Positions 11,601-23,600 of a stretch of 64,000 nt of DNA are shown one piece after another. The notes below the pieces were generated by a model. That model ran no database searches. It had not been told where the DNA came from and saw only the letters and a program-made list of their open reading frames with translations. The translations under genes and the position numbers were made by a program. Position 1 is the stretch's first letter. Each line of letters opens with the position of its first letter. The stretch is from Atriophallophorus winterbourni. Its lineage: Eukaryota > Platyhelminthes > Trematoda > Plagiorchiida > Microphallidae. The stretch lies in the NCBI GenBank assembly GCA_013407085.1, contig JACCGJ010014140.1:23501-87500 (forward strand). Reading direction: 5' to 3'.

Positions 11601-14600
11601 TTATGTGGTCAATCTGCCGATCCTGAATCTGCACGAGCGATTTACGTAGGGCCAATTTATCTACCCGGCGAATTACCCCACTCAGAGCAAGAGATTGATG
11701 AGTAGTGCAAACATAATCGAACACAAACAGTGAATGGTCACTAAGACCCAGCGGAGTCTGGAATCCGATCAGATTGTTCTTGTGATGTTAACACCAAGTC
11801 ACATCCTCTCCTCCTTGTGCATTCGTGAACATGGTTGTATAACGGGACTGAATCTAGTACTTCTCTAAATCGGTATTCTAGCGTTTGTGGGGAGTGATCG
11901 TCCCTGAGATAAAGGGTGGACAGATTAAAATCACCCATAATAAGTGTCGTTGCTTGCTGTGTGCGAGTCAAGCGCTGAAGCACTTGGATCAACCTTTCGT
12001 TGTACGATTCCGTAGATGAAGGGGACCGGTAGACCCCACCAATAATGTAAACATGACCAGACATCAGCGTTAAAGAACACCAAATTGTATCCTCAAGGGT
12101 GAATTCTGTGCTTTCTATTGGACGGAACTAAAGGCGATTATGATAAAAAAGAGCAACACTGCCACCAACTCTCTCTCCATCTTTCCTTATCAAAATCATA
12201 TTTGGGAAGAATACCATGTTTCTGTAATAATGTTAGGTGAGTAGTGTGAGCATATCTCAGCTAACTTCGATAATAAGTTCTAAAGGCTTTGCGCATTTGT
12301 ATATAAACATCTTATACAGTTTTTAGTGTTCAACTCATGAAAGGTTATCAATAGGCCGACTCGGTTAAAGTCGGAATGCTATCGCATGATATTCAGCTTG
12401 AACCGCATCACTAGGCGTTGGTGGGTCGGTACTATCCGTTTGCTTGCTTCCGACTATTATCCTGGGCAAGCTCAACTTGACGTTGTGTGGTTGGTTTCTT
12501 CTATTAGCTTTCCATTCACGTTTAATACTATCGGTCATTTCGGTTGTCAAGACGGTTAGATTTAAAGGGCTTGGACCTTGCCCTTTATAGTTGGCAGATC
12601 GCGGTATACTGAATGCATCCACAAGTATAGCCTTTTTTAATACCGATCGTTTCGGGTAGGTATTTCTACTGTTTTTGATCGCGCTCAGACTTTTCTTGAG
12701 AAGGTACGTCAGCAGCATCTTCCGGAACACCTAGAAATACAATACTTTTTGGATTATTTTCTTCTCGAGATTAATTCGACGACTTTCGCTCCCATCATGG
12801 ATGATCTGCATGGATACGACTTGTATACTTTGGAGCACCTCTAAGAAGGTAAGCATTTAAGAATACGTTTTCCACGTCCTCCGCAGATTGCAGCGTTATT
12901 CGTAAAAGCAGAGGACCATCTTTGTGAGGAGAATTTAGGTGGCGGTTTAGCCGAACTATCGATGAGGGAGCAACTGCGACCAGTCTCATCTGATTGCAGA
13001 ATTTATACCACGCAACTAAGTCATGTTTTGCTTAGCTTCGAACAGCGTTTCCCGTGACTCGGTCACGTTGGTACATATAACACTAAGGTTTATACCAGCG
13101 GATTTTGGTTTACAATTTGAGTCGGTCTTTTTTAGAACTGGTTTTGCAGAGTCCCTCCTCGTCTCCGTTAAGTTGAGGAGTCACTGATCCAGACGAACAC
13201 TTACCCGTTTTAGGCACCATTTGCGCGGTTATCTGGGCAAATTTTGGCCTGTTCGAGTATGATGGATTTTCTACCGGCTCTTTAGCAGTGACCTCTAAGT
13301 CAAGCAACGATGGTGCCCCTATGACGTTTTTTAACAGTTCATTCAGTTTTTGTATACTGGATTCCAGTCCATTTAGACGCATCTCAATATCATACTCAGA
13401 GGTTTTCGCCTTCGAGCATGACGCTGTTGGTTTGGCCTTTCAAACCTAGCAAACGTAACAAACACGGACGATTATCTCAATTAATAATCGATACCAAATC
13501 CGAGGTTAGCGATTTGTCGCTTTTAGCATGAACTTTCGACAAAAAATAGTAACACGCGACAGACTTCGCCTTAGGACTTACCGACTTTTGGCAAACCGTA
13601 CACATGCAGCTTGGTTCGCTTTGTATCCTTTTCGGGGTCATTCGGTCAGGGTTGTGTGCAGTACTGTTCAGTGGTGTGTGCACAGGCAGTGGTTCTGTCG
13701 AACGATCGATGATGTGAGCGTGACGAAAAGCGTTGTTCGCTAATAAGAGCAAAATCAGAATTGAATACGGCGATACGCTTCGGTATTTGATCGCACGATG
13801 TTGAATATATAACCAGTCGATGGCGAAGAATAAGATCTTTCCGATGACATTAATAACTTTGAGGGACTTGAAGAGTAGGGACAGTAAGATCAGGATCCGC
13901 ATGCGCTTAAAACAGTGGAAGAATGGTAAACAAGTTGTGATTGTATGCCACTGTTGTATAACCAACCAACATGTTCGATCATTTGAGCCCACACTCATGT
14001 AAACTGTGTTTGAACCTATGACCATGAATAAAAAGCTCATTTGCAAACATCTTCATCACACACACACACACCACGACCGGTTTCGTGGCATACAAGCGCA
14101 ACTTGTTTACCATTCTCTCATTGTTTCAAGAACATGCGGATCTGATCTTAATGTCCCTTCCTGATGAGTGCAAACAGCATGAAACCGGTCGTTGTGTGTG
14201 TGTGATGGAAATGCATGCAAATGATCTTTTTTGTTCATGGTCGTGGGTTCAAACACAGTCTACATGTGTGTGAGCTCATGTGTTTGAAAAGGTTGGTCGC
14301 ATCAACCTAATCTAACAGTGGCATACAAGCGCAAATTGCTTTCGATTCTTCCACTGTTTCAAGCGCATGCGGATTTTGATCCTACTGTCCCTACCTGATG
14401 AGTGGAAACAGCACGAAACCAGTCATTAAGTGTGTGATGGAAATGCGTGCAAATGAACTTTTTTATACACAACATGCTTATTCATGTTCACTAATTCCCG
14501 TTTATGCACGGAGTTTGATGTAATCCGCAGCGGAAATGCAATAATACAGTGCCATTGCTATCCAGGGCAATATTCTTTTTAAAAATCCGTCAATTCAAGG

Positions 14601-17600
14601 TTACGGCTGGTAATCTTGCTAGTAAAAGGACGAGAGAATCAAAAGGTGTGATTTTTCTTTAGGTTTGTAATCCAATATCACATATCATATATCCACAAAT
14701 GTTGTGAGTCATTATTAAAACCAACCAACAAGAATTAGGTATGCACTTTCTTATAGTAAATAAGAAAACTATCCCTTGTGTTTGTCATACAAATTTCCAA
14801 ATTCTATTCTTCATATTCGATTATCATTTCTTTAGCTCCGCCATTTAGGCGTCCGTCAGTAACGGTCCCAGGGGTTAACACGTAGAGAATTCCACCGAAA
14901 TGCCATTAAATCTAACCACCCAGTTGAACATGAATATTTATTGTTCATCGACATAGTAGATTTAAAATCGTTGATTTTATTTTGTACGTAGAACTCTTCG
15001 AAAACCTACACGGTTTCCCTTGATGACAAACTAAATCAAAAAGGGCGAAACATCGAGCATAACAGATGCATTAGTTATTTCACCGAAAAGTTAACTGAAT
15101 CCAGTTTTTGCTATATGCAACTCGTTCACAGAATTATTTTGTGATAATGTAAATTAGACATTTAGATAAACCGCTCTAATTTTATTATCATGTTAGGCAG
15201 TTCGGTTATATTGCAAAGCCGCGGTTGAAAGGGTTCTATCATATTCTTCGCGTAAGATAACATTTTGACGATGGAACGTAATTCTCTGAAACGATTTTTC
15301 AAGCTCATGCTGATCCTGATCCCAATGTCCCTACCTGATGAGTGCAAACAGCACAAAAAAAGGTCGTGCGATGTGTGTGTCTGATAGAGATGTATGCGAA
15401 TGAGCTTTTTTAGAAATGATAAATAATTGTAAATAGCAATTGGCATTGCTGCTACGCTATTTGGCGTCTCCATCATAATTTCGGATTTTGTGATGCAGAA
15501 AATAAGATTTACAAGAAGGAAGTTACACGCACAGTAAACGGTATAACTCAACACAAACATATTTAAGAAATCAAACACCAATTACCAGACAGATTTTCTT
15601 AGTAAGAGTTTAGGTGTCTACATTGCTAAATTTTTGTCAGCATACTGATTGCCAAGAACTATCGATTTGGTGAAGTATCTACAGTCACATCTTCTTTCAC
15701 ATAGTCTGGATCAGTAAGTTAGGCATTCACCCTCAAATATCTACTCAGTTACTGTTCTATCCATTCAAACTAAATAGAAACTTGTCAAAACACTTTCCCG
15801 GTTGAAAAAATAAATATACAACCATCGGCATTTTGTTCAGTCAAACTAGAAATCAATAAACTATCCCAAACACATATGCCAAAACAAAACCACATCGAAA
15901 ACTCTTCTCCAGAACTGTTTGCAAATCTCATCGATCGGTAACAATGTATGCAGGGAACGGACAGATTCTCAACGCGTTCCCGATCGTTCCCCATTGGAGC
16001 ATTTCAGCTCACATACACACAATCTCAATGGTTGGGTAACATACGCCTGTTTCCAATCTGAGTTACCGAGCGTATTTCCCGCTATACAGCTCAGCTGTAG
16101 CAAGTGCTAGACCTGCTTTTTGGTGAGTTGAAGATTCGTTTGTGAAACGTTAATTGTATGCAATCGTAGTTCGATAGGATCCTTAATTGAAGTTAAAATC
16201 TGTTTTAGGCGTCGCGGTCACGGCATAATTAATTTTACATTATTCAATTGAATATGCTAAAAACACCTCCCTCAGTTGCCAAATCTGGTTTTCGTCTTAA
16301 TGAAAATACAAATGATCTTACGGATAAGGTTCTTTGTTATAAAACAGGGTTTTACCCCATTTATATGTTATTTGGCACATGTGATTGAACAGGTTGGCCG
16401 CGCCAAGCCTATTCAACAGTGGCTTATAACCTTATAACGTGATATTAAGAATTTTCTGCTATGAATTATGATTTAACGGATATGTTTTAGATGTGGTCTT
16501 CCGTTGTGTTGTGAGGTAAAATTACTGGCACCTTTTTATTTGTTGAAATCCGATACTACTTGATTTGCAAGTGTCAATTTTTGTTGCACGCTTGTAACGC
16601 TGATAGCCTATTTATTCGTTTTTTCGCAAATGAGCCATTCGTAAAGGAGTATTTAATCTTGCGTCTTTGTTGAAACATGTAAGGCTCACTGCATTCTTTT
16701 AGCAAATATGTCATTTGACATGCTGGTAAGATCCGCTTAAAAGGTAGGAAAAATACTGGCCATGTTCAAAACGCAGTGGCAAATCGCTAATCGAAATTCG
16801 AAACCAAATCGACAGTGGTGGAACTGGGATATCTCTTGGAGAAAGGCAAATGCGCTCTGCTTGACGCAAGAATCAGTGAATTGAGCAGTTGTCTGAGTTC
16901 AAATGAACATCAGGAACATCTAAAAGAGAAGATAAACGTGGCCATTCGCCGAAGCGAAGGTCATGCACAATTAAAACCGAATAAATTTCGTTGACATAAA
17001 CGTTAGCAGACAAAGTGCTCATGCTGTTTTGCGATTCTGGTAGCAAATAACACAACCGGGTATTCAGAAAAAATATGTCTAGTGCAATTTTGTAGAGATG
17101 AACTGTACTAGCGAAAGGTGCCACATAAGACGGAAAAATGGGTGAAGACTGTTCGAATACTGTGACTACGGTAGGCGCGTCAACTTACATCGAATCAACA
17201 AGCTGTGGGAACGTGAGATAATGTTCACTGTAGGAAATCCGTGTAGAATTCTTTGTCATGTGAGCCATTAACGCTGGACCAATTGGCATAAGATTAGATA
17301 TTGGACGTGGTCAAAGCTGGATCGATTGGTTTGATGTTTGAGTCAAGAACGTAATAAACCTACTGGCCGGATACGGCCTCTTATATCGTCATCTTGTCTT
17401 CCCAGCCTCATCAACAACTATTGATTACAAAGTGATGTAATATTGTTTACCGGTAACGAATCGAACTGACCCACACGGAACGCCAAACTGAATATTCAAA
17501 CCGCAAACTCAATAAAGGATCTTGGTTGAAGTCAAAGAAATCGGTTCTGGGGTAGCAAAACCTAAAAGAAAATTGGTCGCATTTCTAAATTAGACATTAG

Positions 17601-20600
17601 AACACGGTAGTGTTCTGTGGTATACAAAAAATCTCGCTAAAACGTAGCACTGCTCAGAAGGATCTTCGGTAGTTTCTCAAGGCAGGAACTCCCAGGGATA
17701 ATTAACACTTATATTCCGCCACCAATAATGTACGCTGTTCAAGCATGGTCCTCGTGGTTACACAAGGACATGGCCTTGCTGCAACACGTGTTTCATCAGC
17801 AAGAAGCACGTGATAGTGAATGTCGTGGCTACACGTTAATTATTCCACACTTTCGATCAAATTGTGGAAGGTTTTTCCTAGCTGTCCGAGTTTGTTTTAT
17901 ATGGAAATCTCTGCTCCCACATATCATTTGCGCATCAAGCCTGAACATGTTCAAGGCTGAAAACTATATGCAAAGAAATTTGAGTTCAATCGGGTAGAGT
18001 AGTTTTTGGGTCACTCCGGGAAACCTATCGATACAGATGCTGTACTATGATGCACTTCCGCTCATCGAAGAGAGGACATCAGTTCCATAGCTTGTTCCAT
18101 TTTCCATAAAATGGAACACCTATGCAGCGAAAAAGAGACCGAAAACAGGCACACCGTGAAGCGAGCCAAAGGCTCATAGACCACGGTTATCCAAAACGTT
18201 TTGTAAAACGCAAATTGATGAAGATAAAATACCCGTCGGAAAAATCGCAGAAAAATGGCGAGATACAGTTTGTATACCGTATGTAAAATGCACACCTGAA
18301 GCGATATGTAGAATCTTGAACCAGGCGGCCATACGCGTAACTTATAAGAAAGGGAATACAATCCGTTCGGTTCTGAAGCACCTCAAGGATAAGACTCCTT
18401 TATCTAGTGTTACGAACAGCATTTACAGAATCAGCTGTAAGGACTGTTCGGGTGTTTACATAGGGCAGACGTCCAGGGAAATTCACACTAGAATCGAAAA
18501 AACCGAAAGTGTATTCGGAATCAGCCCCAGGATACGAGGGAATATCAATCCCTTATTCGTGATTCCGCCTTGGCGGAGCACGTTTTAGATACGGGCCACA
18601 GCGTCGATCTAGACAATGTGGCAATATTCAGACGCGGTATTAAACCGTATAACGAACGACTTCATGCGGAGGCGGTCGAAATTGCCAAGGCAGGTCGACT
18701 GGCGGTAAATAAGGTGGATGGGGCAGAAATCTCCAAAATCTGGCGCTCGGCACTGATGCGAAAGTAAATCGTTTTTATTCACCTTATACCTACTAGTTGT
18801 TTAGATTTTTGTTTTTCTTCAAAATAACCTCAGCCCCGTTAGTTATGTACTTTACGTATGTGGGCAGCTGTGTCAACTGACCTTGACCGTGTTCACTTGT
18901 ATCAGATTGACGTGGATACACACTAGTAGGAAAATCGGCCACTGATCTTAGTCATTCCCACGAGACGTGACACGCTGTGGGCGTACTATAGGCTGTTTAG
19001 CGGTTAGTTCAAATCATTAGTGGGGGTTGACGACTACTTAATCATGTTCCCTGTCCTGACTATCACCCTTGGTCTGATGAAGCTTCTGTGTCAGAAGTGA
19101 AACGTTACCAAAAAACTACTCTAACCGATTGCACTCAAATTTCTTTGCATTATGAATACACGATCGGTCCCAAACATATTCCAATCGACTATTGACAACT
19201 ATATGTTGACCAAATCCAACCTCACACCTCGATACAGAAGCTGACTTTCCGTATTGACGAAACATCTTTGTTGTTTTTATGCATCCCCTATATTATTAAG
19301 GTATGGTTACTGTAAAGTATTTGCTTATTTGGACCAACAAAACTTTGAATTACTTTGAATTTGTATTACATTTTGCAGTAGTGCATGCAACTTTAAATTT
19401 ATCTGGCCATACAATACTATTTTTGTGCGACTAATGTTATTAAGTTCGCGAAGAAAAGAAGTACAGACCAAGTGCTCTACAATTAGCTGGAAGGTACAAC
19501 TCGCATACATTTTTAGCGACCAAACTAAATATGATAGCAAGTGGAAACACATAGCATGAATGACGATATTTGGAGCCTCAATCACACAAATGATCACAGT
19601 GAGGGGTCTGGATAGAGCAGGATTTACCCCGTGTGTAATGTGTATGAATCATAGTACAATCCACGAAGATTTTCAGCTACTCCAACAAAATTGTAAACCA
19701 AAATCAATGTTACTTATTATTACTCAAGCTCGATATCGATGTTGTCCAAGTCAATGAAAGATCACGAGTTTCTTGTCACATAAGTTCGGTCGAAAGATTT
19801 TTTTTATTGCTATTGCCCTGACTGCTCTCAAAATGTTTCAACCTAGTTTTCAGGACACAGATTTGGGAACCGCATAAGCGATAGAGAACGCATACTCTAG
19901 TTTCACTCAGTGCTAAATGTCGATCAGATAGGCTAGGATCAGACCGAAATTAGTAGAAGATTCAGTCGTTTGAAATTTCCAGATCGTTGATGCTGCTTCA
20001 ACGGAATCCGGTGTTAGATGTTTGGAATAATAGTTTGGACATTGGCAGTGCTACGATCGGTTTGGAATTTAATTTAATTCAATTTAATGGTCTAAAAAGC
20101 ACATAGCTTTACGAAAACCACATAATAATATGCGAATTACAAATAACATAGGTAGTAAAACTGGATTTGTTTGCCTACTGATCAGTTCAGGAATCACGTA
20201 AAAATACATAGAGCAGAAATTGTTTTCAACCGGTTGGATGGGGTAAATATGTATAGTTTACGTCGATGTATGGGTTCAAAGCTTTATGATGCAGAATATA
20301 TTGTTTCAATGTTTGGATTGGTCGATATGAAGTTGTCCAAGTTCGATTTGAATATATCCAAGTTGGGTCAATGTACAACGTTACTGGGTAGGGAGTTCCA
20401 AGTAAAACGTGGTGAAAATTCAGCGGTCACCATATTTAAACTTGATTTTTATGGATATCAAAATAAAAATTCTGCATATATCGTAAAATGAATGTGTCGC
20501 CTTGAATCCATCGGATCACAAATTTTCCTTGACAGAAACTCGCTGAAATCATTTGGGATGATTGCTATTGATTGATTGTTCATTTAATGTGTAAATTCGA

Positions 20601-23600
20601 GATTTTACTTTAAGATAAACGGTAGATTTTACAATATAGTGAGTAATGCTAATCCAGTGCTTACCAAGATACCCGCGAGTAAAAATAATGTTGGGTATTA
20701 CTGACTAGAATATAAGTAGCAAGTCGAACGAGTATTATTCTTTGGTTTTTTATATTCAAAGTGATAACTTGAAAAATTTCTTACTGTTCGCGTCGGTTTT
20801 TGTCACTTCTCGGTAGATCCCAATGTATTTATGTATTCAACACAAGATTTAAAAAACACAATAATGTAGTGGAAAATGTTTGCGATCGGTCGTGGAATAA
20901 TATTCACGATAAAGAAATGTTTAATGAATTGGTTAGAACAGTTTATTGGCATCGTTTCGCTTCTGAAACAGAAGATTCGTCAGACCAAGGGTGTCAGTAC
21001 GAATAGAAATGACCAATCCTGAGCTAGTTAATAACTACACAATCCATGGTTGGCATTGACATTGTTAAGATAGACAGGTTAGATTAAGGTAACTTTAACC
21101 CTTTGTCTACTGTCGGTAGCTCTAATTACTACTTCAAACAAGCAGTCGATTACTCAGTAGCTCCCGTCGGTACCCTCAGTCACCATCGGAGTGCACTTTT
21201 CAGGCAGCGTCTGGCATCTGATCCATGAAAATTAATAATGTGTTTTATTTATGGCATAATTAAGCAGAATTACACAAAAATATCATATAATACGTAAGCC
21301 AATTCCCGTAGACAAAAGGTTAAGTACCATCACCCCTATATGCTGTTGTTGTTGTTGGCCTTTTTTGGCCGATAGTGTCCATGGATATACATCACAAGGC
21401 GCATGATGATTTTATGTTCCACAGCTTTTAGAGTGACTAAAATGCTATATAATCTCTTAATTGATTTGGTCTTGGCAGGTGGGAGTACGAAACCGGACGC
21501 CAGATTGTGGAGATATAAGCCCCATCGACCTCGTTGGCTGCGTTCTTACCAGCCCTTGTTATCCTCCCCGTCTGACCGGGAAGTTGTTTGATATATGGTT
21601 TCGTCCCGCCTTATCACTTCCAAGTTATCAAGATCAACGCTGTGATTGTAATATCTGCAGTTCAATCTGATTAACAAAATAAATATTGTGCTAGGTGTGC
21701 TGGTTGTAAATCTTGTAGACAGATGCAGAGGATTTAAATAGTTCTTTTCAACTTAATTTTAAAGAAACAGAGAGAAAGCATCTTTGGTAGCCATAGATGT
21801 TGTTGGCCTCCTTCGGTCGATGTCGACCATGGATGTACATCACAATCGCATGAATTTTCATAATCTACAGCTTTTTGAATGACTAAACAGTCCGATTCGG
21901 GAGGAACAATCTCTCCCACAGCGCTGGCAACAATAGTCAGAACTCGGTTGTATTGAATCAGTTACCATAGATAATATGGGTTAAAATGGACCAGAACATA
22001 CCTGTCAATTCCTGGTCACGCAATTTCATAATGCTTAAAGCATAAGAATAAGAAAAAAGCATTGGCTTTATCCGTCTACGCGCAAACTCAGTAGCAAAAT
22101 TCATTCAAACACACAAAAACACTTTTCCAAAAATACGTTACGCAAACACTGTTATGGTGAGGATTCAATGTCGAAGTTCAGACTGTCAGTCGCCGCCTAA
22201 GATTGAAAATTGGGCGTCGAAAATTGGCCTCCATTGATACGAAAAATGATGCTTTTGGCTCACAAATACCGTTGACATTTAACATAAAACTTTGAAAAAC
22301 GTGTGGAGAAATTAATTTTATGCTCGGCCAATTTGAAAGACCCGCAAATTCTTGTTGAAGCAAGAATAACTTTTGATTGACCAACCAAATAGCCGGACAA
22401 TTTAAGGAAGGAAACAATTCCTGAATTTTCCGGTTCTTGAATATGGGGCAAGATATTGACTTAACGTAGACGAAAACTAGTTGCAAGGCAAAATTACCTT
22501 TTGCAGCGGGTGTGCAGTGTTTGACGAAATGAATCTAATAAATTTGTCACATTCACGGATGTGCTGATCGAAAATCATACCTCGAATGCCTCTTAATCAA
22601 TAGGAAATCCTTTTCAAGCAGACCGGGAATAATTATAGGGGATGCATAGATTAAGTGGGCAAAAATGCAGGAATAAATGTCTGACCACATCCGGTGGGAT
22701 TGAGAGGCAATGGCATTCTATTCGGTGCACGTTTGTTTCTTATGGAATTCCCTACCGTCATAGGTTGAACAATCATCTGGTGAAATGATTTTCAGGAACA
22801 AACTGGATGTATTCATGCGTACTAATTCCACCCTATATCCCGTTTATTTAGCATGACCTTTATCCAAATAAATATTTTTGCACCATTCTTATACGAATAT
22901 CACATGGTGTTGTACAGCTACAATCTTTTTAAACATAAATTCTTAAATCTTGAATATCCGGTTCAATTTTAAGAACTGAGCAGTCATGCATTAAGTCCAG
23001 TTGAGGCCGTGTGATAGCGTAACCCAATATACTTGAAACAAGTACATCTGCTCAACTCTGAGCGATTGAAAAAACCCGAGGATTTCCTTGAATCCGGTTT
23101 CAGCATCGCTGACTGATCAACTTGGAGAAGACTACCTCGGTCACCAAACTATAAACGTGCCGGACCAAAACCTGTTTAGAGGCATTGGGTATATCGTTGC
23201 TGTATGGTTTGTACTCACTATACAGGCTCGATCGTTTTTCGGATTGTAGTTTGTTAATACAGAAATTTAGTTTTCGGAGCAGTGCAAACCAGATATTTGT
23301 CCAACTGAATGATTAACGTGGCAGGTAAATGCATGTATGTACGCGCATGCTTGTGTATCAATTTTTTGAACCAAACTCACTTACCATGCATGAAATTTGT
23401 CATTCCATATTTTAACTGAGGCCTGGATTTATTGATCTCTCGAATGTATGTGACATGTAAATCTGAATACCGAAGTTCACACACTTTGATAATGATAAAA
23501 TAATTCTAAAGCGAACTGAAAAATCATTAATTATTAAAATGAAGCCAGTTATCATGGTGCCACAGTTTGGGACATTTTGCGACAGGTCTTCAGTTCCATA

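Larger units (their letters stand above)
10237..13400 (-). mobile_element. Near-full-length degenerate CR1-like LINE in stonin intron 1
   Basis: Reading down the minus strand: an ORF1-like basic protein (13382-13110), a segment with RLNRHLNSP and LLRITLQSAEDV (12989-12795), an endonuclease part (12064-11741), RT fingers (11528-11202), RT palm with F-A-D-D (10918-10682) and the C-terminal region (10455-10237). Order and spacing are those of a CR1/jockey-type element of over 3 kb. Stops and frameshifts break it into six or more open pieces. It lies antisense to stonin. The clade assignment is by general resemblance. Confidence 0.85.
13872..14470. mobile_element. Retrozyme-like cluster: inverted monomer plus tandem dimer
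   Basis: 13872-14088 is a minus-strand monomer bounded by the hammerhead core: its 5' end is the GAAACCGGTCGTGG side and it stops just before the CTGATGA box. From 14089 the same sequence resumes on the plus strand as a head-to-tail pair with cores at 14161 and 14395, a period of 234 bp. The body includes atgcatgcaaat, a (TG)n run, a gggttcaaac B-box-like block and cagtggcatacaagcgcaa. Tandem monomers with hammerheads are the hallmark of retrozymes. Confidence 0.75.
18090..19205 (+). mobile_element. Penelope-like element, 5'-truncated copy A
   Basis: Begins inside the region joining RT and endonuclease (REASQRLIDHGYPKRFVKRK reading), passes through the GIY-YIG domain and ends after a 3' region with a hammerhead. 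It matches copy B at 23590-24720 over its whole length at high identity. It shares the gttccatagcttgttcc start with copy B, so both were cut at nearly the same place. Confidence 0.85.

Noticed and set aside
13477..14046. 189-codon minus-strand frame as a protein
   Set aside because: Its N-terminal third is the retrozyme repeat and the rest has no motif.
20171..20491. 106-codon open frame as a small host gene
   Set aside because: No homology or splice context recognised; it lies deep in the repeat-rich stonin intron.
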